Assembly: GCF_016127315.1 (NCBI RefSeq)
Contig: NZ_CP065997.1
Location: 6,076,001 to 6,140,000 of the forward strand
Reading direction: 5' to 3'
Length of the DNA stretch: 64,000 bases
Source: Achromobacter deleyi
GTDB lineage: Bacteria > Pseudomonadota > Gammaproteobacteria > Burkholderiales > Burkholderiaceae_B
Shown here piece after piece: positions 50,959 through 60,499 of the stretch; within the stretch, counting starts at the first letter, position 1; the number at the start of each line of letters is the position of its first letter. The notes under the pieces were generated by a model. That model was given only the letters and a program-made list of their open reading frames with translations. It made no database searches and was not told the origin of the DNA. The position numbers and the translations under genes were made by a program.

Positions 50959-52964
50959 TCCCGGAAATCGGCCTCTTCAGCCTGATCCTGGCGCTGCTGG
51001 CGGCGCTGGTGCAAGGCACGCTGCCGCTGCTCGGCGCCGCCACGGGCTGGCGGCCGGGCATGGCGGTGGCGCGACCCGCCGCCGTGGCGCAGTTCGGCCT
51101 GGCCACCGTGGCCATCGGCTGCCTGGCCTGGTCGTTCCTGCAGAACGATTATTCGGTGCTGTACGTGGCCGCCAACTCGCACGCCGACCTGCCCGCCGCC
51201 TACCGCTTCGCCGCCGTCTGGGGCGGCCACGAAGGCTCGCTGCTGCTGTGGCTGTACCTGCTGAGCGCCTGGACGCTGGCGGTGGCGCTGCGCAGCGGGC
51301 GCCTGCCGCTGGCCTTTCTCGCCCGGGTGCTGGCGGTGATGGGGTGGATCAGCGCCGGCTTCCTGCTGTTCCTGCTGTTCCTGTCCAACCCCTTCGAGCG
51401 CCTGATGCCGCCGGCCATGGCCGGCCGCGACCTCAACCCGCTGCTGCAGGACCCCGGCATGATCGTGCACCCGCCCATGCTGTACATGGGCTACGTCGGC
51501 TTCTCGGTCGCCTTCGCCTTCGCCATCGCGGCGCTGCTGTCCGGCGAGCTGGACGCGCTGTGGGCGCGCTGGGTGCGGCCCTGGACGCTGGCGGCCTGGA
51601 CCTTCCTGACCATCGGCATCCTGCTCGGCAGCGCCTGGGCCTATTACGTGCTGGGCTGGGGCGGCTGGTGGTTCTGGGACCCGGTCGAGAACGCCTCCTT
51701 CATGCCCTGGCTGGCCGGCACGGCGCTGATCCACTCGCTCATCGTCACCGAACGGCGCGGCGCGTTCCGCAGCTGGACGGTGCTGCTGGCCATCTGCGCG
51801 TTCTCGCTCAGCCTGCTGGGGACCTTCCTGGTGCGCTCGGGCGTGCTGACCTCGGTGCATGCCTTCGCCGTCGATCCCGGGCGCGGCCTCTACATCCTGG
51901 GCTTCATGACGCTGGTGGTGGGGGGCTCGCTCACGCTCTATGCCTGGCGCGCGCCCAAGGTCGGCCTGGGCGGCGGCTTCGCGCTGCTGTCGCGCGAATC
52001 GCTGCTGCTGGCCAACAACGTGGTGTTGACCGTGGCGGCCGCCTCGGTGCTGCTGGGCACGCTGTATCCGGTGGTGCTGGACGTGCTGGACTGGGGCAAG
52101 ATCTCGATCGGCCCGCCCTACTTCGAGGCCGTCTTCGTGCCGCTGATGACGCCGGCCATCTTCCTGATGGGCGTCGGCCCGGTGGCGCGCTGGAAGCAGG
52201 CCAAGGTGCCCGAGCTGGGCCGCCGGCTGCGCATCGCGTTCGGCGTCAGCGTGGCCACGGCGGTGCTGCTGCCGCTGGCCATGCCGGGCCCGGCGCGGCT
52301 GGGCTCGCCGCTGGTGATCCTGGGCCTGTGGCTGGCGGCCTGGTCGATCGCCAGCGCGGCGGCGCATGCCTGGCAGCGCCTGACCGACGGCGATGGCCAC
52401 TGGCCGCGGCGCCTGGGGCGCCAGCCGCGCGCCTGGTACGGCATGCTGCTGGCGCACGCCGGCATCGGCGTCTTCATCGCCGGCGCCACGCTGGCCAACG
52501 GCTACGAGGTCAAGCAGGAATTGCGGCTGGACCTGGGCGCGGCGCAGGACGCTGGCGGCTACCGCTTCACCTTCGCCGCGCTGGCGCCGGCCAGCGGCCC
52601 CAACTACAGCGCGCAGCGCGCCGAGTTCCGCGTCACCCGCGCCGACGGCCGGCCCGCGACCACGCTGTACCCGGAAAAGCGCCACTACACGGTGCAGGAC
52701 ATGCCGCTGAGCCAGGCCGCGATCGATAGCGGCTTCACCCGCGACCTGTTCGTGGCCCTGGGCGAACCGGCCGGCGGCACGGCCTGGACGGTGCGCATCC
52801 AGGTCAAGCCGTTCATGGCGTGGATCTGGTCGGGCTGCCTGCTGATGGCGCTGGGCGGCCTGCTGGCGGCGGGCGACAGGCGCTACCGCCAGGAAGCGGC
52901 GCGCGCGCCGCTGCCCCGGTCGCACGCCGACCCCGTGCCGGCCACGCCGCGCGAGGGCTACTGA
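50955..52964 (+). CDS. ccmF: CcmF, cytochrome c haem lyase subunit
   Basis: A 669-residue multi-span protein of the haem-lyase complex. The WWD motif is [19 protein letters not shown], preceded by [20 protein letters not shown]. It attaches haem from CcmE to apocytochromes together with CcmH and CcmI. The stop TGA shares a base with the ccmG ATG. Confidence 0.96.
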   Translation: MIPEIGLFSLILALLAALVQGTLPLLGAATGWRPGMAVARPAAVAQFGLATVAIGCLAWSFLQNDYSVLYVAANSHADLPAAYRFAAVWGGHEGSLLLWLYLLSAWTLAVALRSGRLPLAFLARVLAVMGWISAGFLLFLLFLSNPFERLMPPAMAGRDLNPLLQDPGMIVHPPMLYMGYVGFSVAFAFAIAALLSGELDALWARWVRPWTLAAWTFLTIGILLGSAWAYYVLGWGGWWFWDPVENASFMPWLAGTALIHSLIVTERRGAFRSWTVLLAICAFSLSLLGTFLVRSGVLTSVHAFAVDPGRGLYILGFMTLVVGGSLTLYAWRAPKVGLGGGFALLSRESLLLANNVVLTVAAASVLLGTLYPVVLDVLDWGKISIGPPYFEAVFVPLMTPAIFLMGVGPVARWKQAKVPELGRRLRIAFGVSVATAVLLPLAMPGPARLGSPLVILGLWLAAWSIASAAAHAWQRLTDGDGHWPRRLGRQPRAWYGMLLAHAGIGVFIAGATLANGYEVKQELRLDLGAAQDAGGYRFTFAALAPASGPNYSAQRAEFRVTRADGRPATTLYPEKRHYTVQDMPLSQAAIDSGFTRDLFVALGEPAGGTAWTVRIQVKPFMAWIWSGCLLMALGGLLAAGDRRYRQEAARAPLPRSHADPVPATPREGY

Positions 52965-53485
52965 TGCTGCGCTACCTGGTGCCGCTCGCCGTCTTCCTGG
53001 CCATGGCCGTGTTCCTGGCCATGGGCCTGTCGCGCGATCCGCGCGCCGTGCCCTCGGCCATGATCGACAAGCCCGCCCCCGCCATCGGCCTGCCGCTGCT
53101 GCACGCGCCCGGCGAGCGGCTGGACGTGCGAGCGATGCGCGGCAAGGTCTGGCTGCTGAACGTGTGGGCCTCGTGGTGCGCGCCGTGCCGCGAGGAACTG
53201 CCGGTGCTGCGCGAGGTGGCGCGGCGCCACGACGTGCCGCTGTACGGCCTGAACTACAAGGACAAGCCCGAGGATGCCCTGGCCTGGCTGGGCCGCCACG
53301 GCGATCCGTACATTGCGTCCGCCAGCGACGTCGACGGCCGCGTCGGCATCGAATACGGCGTGTACGGCGTGCCCGAGACCTTCGTCATCGACGGCGCCGG
53401 CCGCATCCGCTACCGCCAGCTGGGCCTGATCACGCCGGAGATCTGGCGCACCCGGCTGCAACCGATGATCGAGGCGTTGCAATGA
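52964..53485 (+). CDS. ccmG: CcmG/DsbE, periplasmic thioredoxin
   Basis: A 173-residue membrane-anchored thioredoxin with active site WASWCAPCREELPVL, the GVYGVPETFVIDGAGRIRYR segment and an N-terminal anchor helix. It reduces the haem-binding cysteines of apocytochromes c. Starts in a TGATG junction with ccmF and overlaps ccmH by four bases. Confidence 0.95.
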   Translation: MLRYLVPLAVFLAMAVFLAMGLSRDPRAVPSAMIDKPAPAIGLPLLHAPGERLDVRAMRGKVWLLNVWASWCAPCREELPVLREVARRHDVPLYGLNYKDKPEDALAWLGRHGDPYIASASDVDGRVGIEYGVYGVPETFVIDGAGRIRYRQLGLITPEIWRTRLQPMIEALQ

Positions 53486-54048
53486 TGGCGCGGTCCCTCC
53501 ATCCCGCGCCCGCCCCGGCCTGGCGCCCGGCGCAATCGCCGGGCATCCAGGAGGGGCGCGGCGTCCAGCCGCCGCGGCGCCGCCCGGGCCATGGCCTGGC
53601 CGCGCCGCTGCTGGCATTGCTGCTGGCGCTGGGGTCGCTGGCGCCCGTCCAGGCCCAGGCCCCGTCGCCCCCGCTGCCGCCCGCGCTGGAGCAACGCGCC
53701 GAGCAACTGGCGCACGGCCTGCGCTGCCTGGTGTGCCAGAACCAGTCGCTGGCCGAATCCAACGCGCCGCTGGCGCACGACATGCGCAACCTGATCCGCG
53801 GCCAGCTGGCCGAGGGCCGCAGCGACGCCCAGATCATGCGTTTCTTCGAAGACCGCTACGGCGATTTCGTGCGCTACGAACCGCCCTTCAAGCCCGTCAC
53901 CTGGCTGCTGTGGCTGGGCCCGTTCGCGCTGCTTGTGCTGGGCTTCGTGGTGCTGTGGCGCACCGTCGCGCGGCGGCCCCGCAGCCGGCCGCCGCTGACC
54001 GCCGACGAACGCGCCCGCGCGGCGCGCTACCTGGATAGCGGGTCATGA
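53482..54048 (+). CDS. ccmH: CcmH, apocytochrome c thiol reductase
   Basis: A 188-residue protein with the redox motif LRCLVCQNQSLAESNAPLAH, the RFFEDRYGDFVRYEPPF segment and a C-terminal membrane helix. The N-terminal 55 residues before the mature domain are longer than usual and Pro/Arg-rich before the signal helix. It is the short CcmH form; the CcmI part is encoded separately next door. Confidence 0.93.
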   Translation: MMARSLHPAPAPAWRPAQSPGIQEGRGVQPPRRRPGHGLAAPLLALLLALGSLAPVQAQAPSPPLPPALEQRAEQLAHGLRCLVCQNQSLAESNAPLAHDMRNLIRGQLAEGRSDAQIMRFFEDRYGDFVRYEPPFKPVTWLLWLGPFALLVLGFVVLWRTVARRPRSRPPLTADERARAARYLDSGS

Positions 54049-55043
54049 CCGCGCTCTGGCTATCCGTACTGGCGCTGTTGCTGGCCACCCTGCTGTGCCT
54101 GGTGCCGCCGCTGCTGCGCCGTCCGCCGCCGGCCGAGGACAACGCGGCCGATGCCGGCCTGCGCGCCTTCTACCTGGCGCAGCGCGAGCAGTTGCGGCGC
54201 GACCAGCGCGATGGCGCCCTGAGCGCCGACGCGGCCATGCGCGCCGACGAGGAACTGCAACGCGACCTGCTGCAGGACCTGGCCCGGCGCGGCGCGGCAG
54301 CGCCGTCGGCCGCGGGCCAGCGCGCCGGCATCGCCGTCGCCTGCCTGTTGAGCCTGGCGGTGCCGCTGGCGGCGGCCCTGCTCTATCAGCACCTGGGCAA
54401 CCCGCGCGCCGCCGCCACCGTGGCCACGGCCAACGCCGCCGAACCGCACGCCGGCGACGACGGCGACGCCATGGCGCTGGCCATCAACGCGCTGGCCCAG
54501 CGTCTGCGTGCCGCGCCGGACGACGCCGACGGCTGGTACACGCTGGCGCGTTCCTATGAAACCCTGGGCCGCTACGACGACGCGGCCGCCGCCTATCGCG
54601 AAGTGCTGCGGCTGGCGCCGGCGCAGCCGCAGGTGCTGGCCGACCTGGCCGACGCGCTGCTATCCGCCAACCAAGGCGCGCCGGACGCGGCCTCGATCGC
54701 CGCGGTGGCGCAGGCGCTGGCGGCCAACCCCGACCAGCCCAAGGCCCTGGCGCTGGCTGGCATGATGGCCCTGCGGCGCGGCGACGCCGCCCAGGCGCTG
54801 GAATACTGGCAACGCCTGCAGGCGCTGCTGCCGCCGGATTCCGAGGCCGCGCGCCAGATCGAATCGAATATCGCCCAGGCGCGCGCGGTCGCATCGGCCG
54901 GTGGCGCGCAGCCCGCGACGCCGGGCCAGGCCCAGGCTACGGCGCAATCCTCGCCCCCGCGGACGTCCGCCACCACGCCCCCGCCAGCCCGGCCGCCGCC
55001 CCGGGCCGCGTCAGCGGCCAGGCGCGCATCGCGCCCGCCCTGA
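54045..55043 (+). CDS. ccmI: CcmI, N-terminal part, frame broken near its end
   Basis: The first 300 or so residues are a good CcmI: two membrane helices (residues 1-20 and about 95-115) flanking a cytoplasmic loop with FYLAQREQLRRDQRDG, then periplasmic TPR repeats (DGWYTLARSYETLGRYDDAA; ALAGMMALRRGDAAQALEYW). From about 54,955 the frame yields Pro/Arg-rich sequence to a TGA at 55041-55043. In the frame starting at position 54,902, the sequence instead reads APGRVSGQARIAPALMAQVQ, the expected CcmI continuation. A one-base loss in the C-run at 54,952-54,957 would explain it. It may be a real frameshift or a sequence error. Confidence 0.85.
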   Translation: MTALWLSVLALLLATLLCLVPPLLRRPPPAEDNAADAGLRAFYLAQREQLRRDQRDGALSADAAMRADEELQRDLLQDLARRGAAAPSAAGQRAGIAVACLLSLAVPLAAALLYQHLGNPRAAATVATANAAEPHAGDDGDAMALAINALAQRLRAAPDDADGWYTLARSYETLGRYDDAAAAYREVLRLAPAQPQVLADLADALLSANQGAPDAASIAAVAQALAANPDQPKALALAGMMALRRGDAAQALEYWQRLQALLPPDSEAARQIESNIAQARAVASAGGAQPATPGQAQATAQSSPPRTSATTPPPARPPPRAASAARRASRPP

Positions 55044-55345
55044 TGGCCCAGGTGCAGCCGACCGACACCGTCTTCATCCTGGCGCGGCCCGCCTCGGGCT
55101 CGCGCATGCCGCTGGCCGTGCTGCGGCTGCGCGCCGCCGACCTGCCGCGCGCCTTCACGCTCGACGACAGCAACGCCATGTCGCCGCAGGCCCTGCTGTC
55201 CAGCGCCGGCCGGGTGCGCGTCGAAATCCGCGTCAGCCGCTCGGGCACGGCCATGCCGCAAGCCGGCGACCTGGGCGGCACGCCAGTGGAGGTCGACGTG
55301 CCGACCAGCGGATTGGAGCTGGTGGCCGACACCGTGCTGCGCTAG
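55043..55345 (+). CDS. ccmI: CcmI, C-terminal domain in a shifted frame
   Basis: A 100-residue open frame that matches the C-terminal cytochrome-binding domain of CcmI: AQVQPTDTVFILARPASGSR, FTLDDSNAMSPQALLSSA and VSRSGTAMPQAGDLGG. Its own ATG overlaps the stop of the first part (TGATG), so it could be made by re-initiation, but the homology begins about 18 codons before that ATG, which favours a broken single gene. It ends nine bases before the convergent ttrA stop. Confidence 0.8.
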   Translation: MAQVQPTDTVFILARPASGSRMPLAVLRLRAADLPRAFTLDDSNAMSPQALLSSAGRVRVEIRVSRSGTAMPQAGDLGGTPVEVDVPTSGLELVADTVLR

Positions 55346-55354
55346 CGCGGCACT

Positions 55355-58300
55355 TCACGCCCTTTCGATGCGCGCCGGCAACCCCTGCCGCACCGCCGCC
55401 CCCGAGACCCAGTCGATCCAGACGTTGGCATGCTCGCCGCGCGTCGCGTCGCCAAAGCCCAGGTCGTTCAGGTTCACGCCCGCCGCCAGCGCCGGATCGT
55501 GCGGCATCGGCTTGCCGTCGACCAGGTGGGCGCGCGCGCCCAGCTCGGTATGGCCATAGCCATGCTCGATGCCGACCGCGCCCGGCTGGATGCCGTCGCG
55601 CAGCAGCGCCAGGCCGGTCACCGCGCCGCCCGGCGTGACGATGCGCACCCGGTCGCCGTTGCGCAACCCAAGCCGTTCGCCGTCCTGCCGGTTGATCGAC
55701 ACCGGATTGTGCGGATGCACCTGGCGCAGACGGTCCACCCCGATCGACATCGAACTCATCAGGTTGGACTTGAACGAACTCAACAGGAACGGCCAGTCCG
55801 CCCGCGGATACTGCTGGCGCACGTCGCGCCCGTCCGCCAGCCGCGCCGGATACCAGGTGGGGCAGCCGCTGTAGCGCTCGCCCGTCATGGCGTGGCGGAA
55901 CCCGGCCAGTTCCTCGCTCCACACCTGCAACGGCTTGGCCCAGGCCTGGCGGGTCTGGCCGGCGTCGTTCCAGGCATCCGGCATGCGGTCGAAGCGCCCG
56001 CCGCGGCTCATCACCATGGCCACGCGGCGCCACTCTCCGGGCTTGAGCTTGCCTTGCAGCACGTCGCGGTAGCGTGCCACGCCGGTCAGTTCCAGGTCGT
56101 CGTCGCTGGCCTCGGGCACGGGCCGCCCAGCGCCGAAGGCGATGTTGGCGATGCCGCGCAGGAAGAAGTCCTCGGCCGTGTCCAGCGAATAGCGGTTGCC
56201 GTCCGCGTCGGCGATGGCGTTGGCGCCGAAGCCCGGCATGCCCAGCCGCTTGGCGCAGGCAATCAGGAAAGATTCCAGGCACACCGGCGCGCCGTCGGCA
56301 GTGCGCGTCACCGTGGGCTCGACCGCCGGCCAGCGCACCGTCGAGGCCTTGGCCACCACGTCCGCCCACGGCGCCGACACGCCCCAGCTTTCGTAGGTGA
56401 CGGTGTCGGGCACGATGTAGTCGGCCAGCGCATTGGTCTCGTTGATGAACGGATTGATCGACACCGACAGCGGCAGGACCTTGGGATCCTTCATCTTGTC
56501 CAGCAGCACGTTCTTCAACCCGGCGATGCCGTAGATCGGGTTGCTCATGTGGTTGAACCAGACCTTGGCGCGGTACGGATAGCCCGCCAGCGCCGACGCC
56601 AGCATCTCGGAACTCAGGCCGCCGGTGGCCGGATACCAGGGCGCGGCGGCCGGATAGACCGGCTGGCCGGCGGCCTGCTTGCGCTTGAACTCGCTCGACT
56701 TCTCGTACGGGAAGCGGTTGCGCGACAGGCCCACGCCCTTGGGCGTGGCGCGGTTGGCAAAGCCCGCGATGTTGTAGCGCGGCCCCGCGCCATAGGGCGG
56801 GAACGGGCCGGCGTCCAGCACCAGGCCGCCCTCGACGTTGAGGTTGCCGACCAGCGTGTTGAGCATGGCGATGGCGTAGGCGGTGTAGAAGCCCGCGCCG
56901 CTCATGGTGCCGCCGTGCGCATCGGCCACGGCGCGCTTGCCGTGGCTGGTGAAGCGCTCGGCCAGCTCGGCGATCTTGGCCGCCGGCACGCCGCACAACG
57001 CGGCGTATTCCTGCGGCGACTTGCGCCGCGCCTCGTCGCGCAGCAGCGCCAGCGCGCTGCATACCCGCAACGTGGCCGGCGCGCGCGCCAGGCCCGGCGC
57101 CGCCACCGCCTCGTCCACGAACAGCGTGGCGGGCAGCTCGCCGGTATGCGGCGCCAGCGTGCCGTCTTCCCGCCGCACCACGTACACGTCTTCCCATTTG
57201 TCGCCGGCGTCGGCCGGCTTGGCCCAGCCCAGGTCGGCGCCGCGCAGGAAGCTGCCCAGGCGCGCATGGCCGGGCTCGGCGATCACCAGGTGCGTGGCAT
57301 TGGTCCACGCCGCCTCGCCCGCCGCCTTCATCGCTGCCGGGCCGGGCTGCGCCAGCGCCCGCGCATCGAAGCGCTCGTGGTCCAGGATCCAGCGGATCAG
57401 GCCCATCGCCAGCGCCAGGTCGCTGGCCGGATTGACCGGCACCCATTCATTGCCCGATCCCGCCGACAGGCTGGACGAGGCCGGCAGCATCGGCGACACC
57501 ACCACATAGGTGAAGCCGGCTTCCTCGGGCCGGGTGCGGGCCTCGGCCAGCTGGCGCGCCTGGCGCTGGAACGGGTTGCCGGCCTGCGCCGGCGCCGCGC
57601 CGATGAACAGGCCGAAGCGGGCGTTGTCCCAATCGGGCTTGCCGTGCGGCATGCCCTTCAGGTCGCCCAGCGCCGCGCCCGCGCCGACGCGGAAGCTCTG
57701 CCCGCAATACGAGCCGTGGTTGCTGAAGTTGACGGTGCCGAACGACTGGCCGGCAAAGCGCTGGATCAGCGGCGTGCGGCCTTCGTTGGAGGCATCGGTG
57801 AACAGGAACTGGTTGACCTTGGCGCCGTACTCCGGGTTGGCCGGATCCAGCGGCGTGTCGCGGTCGAAAATCGCGCGCAGGCCCTCGACGTGGCCCTCGC
57901 CGAACAGGTCGCCGCCCTCGCACACCTCCTGCACCAGCTGCTCGAAGGAAATCGTCTGCCACTTGCCTTCGCCGCGGCCGCCGACGCGCTTGAGCGGCTG
58001 CAGCACGCGGTACGGGCTGTGCATCTGCTCCAGCATGGCCGAGCCGCGCGCACAGGACGTGGCGCGCCCTTCCAGGCCGGCGTCGCCGCCCAGTTGCGCG
58101 TAGGTCTCGCGCACCGGCGTGTCCATCGCGGCCGGCCGGGTGGTGGCCAGCGGATGATAGGGGTTGCCGGCCACCCGCAGGATGCGGTTGGTCGCGGTAT
58201 CGACGCGCAGGCGCACGCCGCATTGCGTCCAGCACCCCAGGCAGCTGGAGGGACTGACGGTCTGGCCCGGCTGGGTCGACAGCAGGCCCGTGACCGCGTC

Positions 58301-58549
58301 GATGCGGAATTCCGGCGTCAGCGAATTGCCGCGCACGGCATGCGCGGTGGGCACGCCGGCCGTGCCCTGCGCCAGGCCCTTGACGGCCTTGGCGACGGTC
58401 TCGCCGTAGCCGGCCGCGAAGGCGGCCAGGCCACCGGCCACCACGCCGCCGCGCGCGATCAGCTTGCGGCGCGCGGCGTTGTCGGGTTGATCGGGTCCGT
58501 CCGCGTGGGCGTCGGGCGTATCGTCTTGGTGTTGCTTGTCCATGGTCAT
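55355..58549 (-). CDS. ttrA: TtrA, tetrathionate reductase molybdenum subunit
   Basis: A 1064-residue molybdopterin enzyme close to Salmonella TtrA (about 1020). The Tat-type start has ARRKLIARGGVVAGG; the Fe-S site is CLGCWTQCGVRLRV with a later Cys in SCARGSAML. Diagnostic stretches: KRVGGRGEGKWQTISFEQLV, GGDLFGEGHVEGLRAI, YCGQSFRVGAGAALGDL and the C-terminal DWVSGAAVRQGLPARIER. It reduces tetrathionate to thiosulfate in the periplasm. ATGs at 58549 and 58543 are both possible. It is the last gene of ttrBCA and converges on ccmI. Confidence 0.95.
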   Translation of the reverse strand: MTMDKQHQDDTPDAHADGPDQPDNAARRKLIARGGVVAGGLAAFAAGYGETVAKAVKGLAQGTAGVPTAHAVRGNSLTPEFRIDAVTGLLSTQPGQTVSPSSCLGCWTQCGVRLRVDTATNRILRVAGNPYHPLATTRPAAMDTPVRETYAQLGGDAGLEGRATSCARGSAMLEQMHSPYRVLQPLKRVGGRGEGKWQTISFEQLVQEVCEGGDLFGEGHVEGLRAIFDRDTPLDPANPEYGAKVNQFLFTDASNEGRTPLIQRFAGQSFGTVNFSNHGSYCGQSFRVGAGAALGDLKGMPHGKPDWDNARFGLFIGAAPAQAGNPFQRQARQLAEARTRPEEAGFTYVVVSPMLPASSSLSAGSGNEWVPVNPASDLALAMGLIRWILDHERFDARALAQPGPAAMKAAGEAAWTNATHLVIAEPGHARLGSFLRGADLGWAKPADAGDKWEDVYVVRREDGTLAPHTGELPATLFVDEAVAAPGLARAPATLRVCSALALLRDEARRKSPQEYAALCGVPAAKIAELAERFTSHGKRAVADAHGGTMSGAGFYTAYAIAMLNTLVGNLNVEGGLVLDAGPFPPYGAGPRYNIAGFANRATPKGVGLSRNRFPYEKSSEFKRKQAAGQPVYPAAAPWYPATGGLSSEMLASALAGYPYRAKVWFNHMSNPIYGIAGLKNVLLDKMKDPKVLPLSVSINPFINETNALADYIVPDTVTYESWGVSAPWADVVAKASTVRWPAVEPTVTRTADGAPVCLESFLIACAKRLGMPGFGANAIADADGNRYSLDTAEDFFLRGIANIAFGAGRPVPEASDDDLELTGVARYRDVLQGKLKPGEWRRVAMVMSRGGRFDRMPDAWNDAGQTRQAWAKPLQVWSEELAGFRHAMTGERYSGCPTWYPARLADGRDVRQQYPRADWPFLLSSFKSNLMSSMSIGVDRLRQVHPHNPVSINRQDGERLGLRNGDRVRIVTPGGAVTGLALLRDGIQPGAVGIEHGYGHTELGARAHLVDGKPMPHDPALAAGVNLNDLGFGDATRGEHANVWIDWVSGAAVRQGLPARIERA

Positions 58550-58580
58550 CTCGATGCGAATTCGTGTCGGGCCGGCGGCG

Positions 58581-59615
58581 TCAGGCCGCCAGGCCGCGGG
58601 TGCGGGCCGGGAACAGTTCCAGCGCGTAGGTCACGGCGGCCACCAGCGCGACGCACAGGCCCAGCACGCCGATCATGCCGAGCAGGCCGTCGCTGCCCCA
58701 GGGCATGTCGTAGAGGTACAGGCCGGCGCCATACTTGGGCACGCCCTGCACGCTCATGAACACCACCCAGCGGAAGATCCAGGCGGCCGCCAGCATGGTC
58801 AGCGCCAGCGCGGCCGACGGCAGCGGCGCGGCCAGGGTGCGCGGCGCGCGCTGCAGCAGCGCGATCATGCACAGCCCGGTGATCACGGCGCCCGCCAGGC
58901 TGGCGCGCCACACCGGGAAGCCGCCGAACAGGCGCAGCGCGGCGTCGAACGACGGGTCCTGGCCCAACAGGCCCAGCAGCACCCAGGCGCCCGCCCCGAT
59001 CAGCATCATCACCACCGCCGTCACGCTCAGGCGGCGCAACAGCTCGACCGGCAGCGCCTTCAGGCCGCCCGGCAGCCAGCGCGCCACCAGGAACATCGCC
59101 CCCAGCGCCCCCAGCCACGCGGTCAGCGCGAAATTCAGCGGCAGGAACGGCGTGTGCCACAGCGGCCGCGCCCGCAGCACCATCACTTCGGCGCCGGTGT
59201 AGACCAGGATCGACACGGCCGACAACGCCAGCGCGATGCCCAGCAGGCGCACCCAGACCATGCGCCCCCACCACCAGGCGGCGCAGAACAGCACCGCCAG
59301 CCCGGTGAAGACCGGCAGCAGCAGCGCGCCCAGCCACATCCACGACCACGGCGTCAGGCGGGTATAGAAATGCCAGAAGCGGCCCGGCTGGTGCAGGTCG
59401 GCCAACAGCGACACGGGCGCGGCGATGGCGCACACCAGCAACACGGTGACCGCGGCCGGCAGCAGGCGGCGCGCCGGCGATCCGGCCTCGCCAAAAGCGG
59501 CGCCGGCGGCGGTCAAGGCCGCGGTGGCGGCGATGCCGATGAGGAAAAAGTACTGCACGGCCCACGGCAGCCAGGCGGCGTCGTAGACCGGCGTCAGCAA
59601 TTCGGTGATCTGCAT
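58581..59615 (-). CDS. ttrC: TtrC, NrfD-family membrane subunit
   Basis: A 344-residue NrfD/PsrC-family protein with about nine helices. LTPWSWMWLGALLLPVFTGL and the final FRWVVFMSVQGVPKYGAGLY resemble quinol-binding membrane anchors. It oxidises quinol and feeds TtrB. AAGGGGACC precedes the ATG at 59615, 13 bases after ttrB. Confidence 0.92.
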   Translation of the reverse strand: MQITELLTPVYDAAWLPWAVQYFFLIGIAATAALTAAGAAFGEAGSPARRLLPAAVTVLLVCAIAAPVSLLADLHQPGRFWHFYTRLTPWSWMWLGALLLPVFTGLAVLFCAAWWWGRMVWVRLLGIALALSAVSILVYTGAEVMVLRARPLWHTPFLPLNFALTAWLGALGAMFLVARWLPGGLKALPVELLRRLSVTAVVMMLIGAGAWVLLGLLGQDPSFDAALRLFGGFPVWRASLAGAVITGLCMIALLQRAPRTLAAPLPSAALALTMLAAAWIFRWVVFMSVQGVPKYGAGLYLYDMPWGSDGLLGMIGVLGLCVALVAAVTYALELFPARTRGLAA

Positions 59616-59628
59616 GGTGGTCCCCTTC

Positions 59629-60396
59629 TCAATGGCCGCCGGCCAGCCGCACGCCGGCCTGGCCATCGATCTGGTGCACGAAGGCATCGGGCAGGCCGAT
59701 GTAATAGACGTGGGGGTCGGTCTTCATCTCGGGCTTGAGCACCTTGATGTCGGCGCGATGCTCGGCCAGCTGCCGCGAGATGGCGCTGTCCGGATCGTTC
59801 AGGTCGCCGATGACGCGGGCGCCGCCCACGCAGCTTTCGACACAGGCCGGCAGCAGGCCGGCTTCGAGCCGGTGCTCGCAGAAGGTGCACTTGTCGGCGG
59901 TCTGGGTGTCGTGGTTGATGAAGCGGGCGTCGTACGGACAGGCTTGCACGCAGTAGCCGCAGCCGACGCAGCGCTGGTTGTCGACCAGCACGATGCCATC
60001 TTCGCGCTGGAACGTGGCCTGCACCGGACAGACCGGCACACAGGGCGGGTTGTCGCAGTGGTTGCACAGGCGCGGCAGCATCACCATGGCACAGGGGCCG
60101 CCGCTGTCGGGCTGCACTTCGTATTGCAGGACGGTGGTGCGGAACTGGCCGACGGGCGGCAGGTTCTCGAGCGAACAGCTGACCGTACAGGATTGGCAGC
60201 CGATGCATTTGCGCAGGTCGACGAGCATGCCATAGCGCTTGCCGGGGATGCCGGGACGACGGGGGGGTTGCTGGTTGATGCCGGTGCCGGCTTCGGCACG
60301 GATGGGGATGATGGTGGCCGCGGCGCTCAGGCCGAGCAGGTTTTTCAGGAAACCGCGTTTGCCCGGGAGGGGGACTTCGGGTGGGGGGTGAGGCAC
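59629..60396 (-). CDS. ttrB: TtrB, iron-sulfur electron-transfer subunit
   Basis: A 255-residue protein with four 4Fe-4S sets: CIGCQSCTVSC, CNHCDNPPCVPVCPVQATFQ, CVGCGYCVQACPYDARF and CTFCEHRLEAGLLPACVESC. The Tat signal reads GKRGFLKNLLGLS, with Lys-Arg in place of Arg-Arg; Salmonella TtrB is a documented natural exception of the same kind. The start is GTG at 60396 with GGAGA eight bases upstream. A perfect FNR site lies 62 bases before it. It links TtrC to TtrA. Confidence 0.96.
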   Translation of the reverse strand: MPHPPPEVPLPGKRGFLKNLLGLSAAATIIPIRAEAGTGINQQPPRRPGIPGKRYGMLVDLRKCIGCQSCTVSCSLENLPPVGQFRTTVLQYEVQPDSGGPCAMVMLPRLCNHCDNPPCVPVCPVQATFQREDGIVLVDNQRCVGCGYCVQACPYDARFINHDTQTADKCTFCEHRLEAGLLPACVESCVGGARVIGDLNDPDSAISRQLAEHRADIKVLKPEMKTDPHVYYIGLPDAFVHQIDGQAGVRLAGGH

Positions 60397-60457
60397 AGAC
60401 TTCTCCGCGAATTATGTCGTTGTGCCATTAACTTATCGCTTTTAGTTATATAGAGAG

Positions 60458-60471
60458 TTGATGCCGATCAA
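60458..60471. promoter_or_regulatory. FNR/ANR site of the ttrBCA operon
   Basis: TTGATGCCGATCAA is a perfect TTGAT-N4-ATCAA site. Reading leftward, a TAAGTT that could be the -10 lies about 22 bases past the site, the spacing of a class II FNR promoter. It would induce ttr when oxygen is low. Confidence 0.85.
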
Positions 60472-60499
60472 TGGGGGACGGGTTTATATCAGACCCTCC

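Noticed and set aside
55430..58759. 1109-codon frame antisense to ttrA
   Set aside because: Low-complexity translation caused by GC-rich third positions; ttrA on the other strand is certain.
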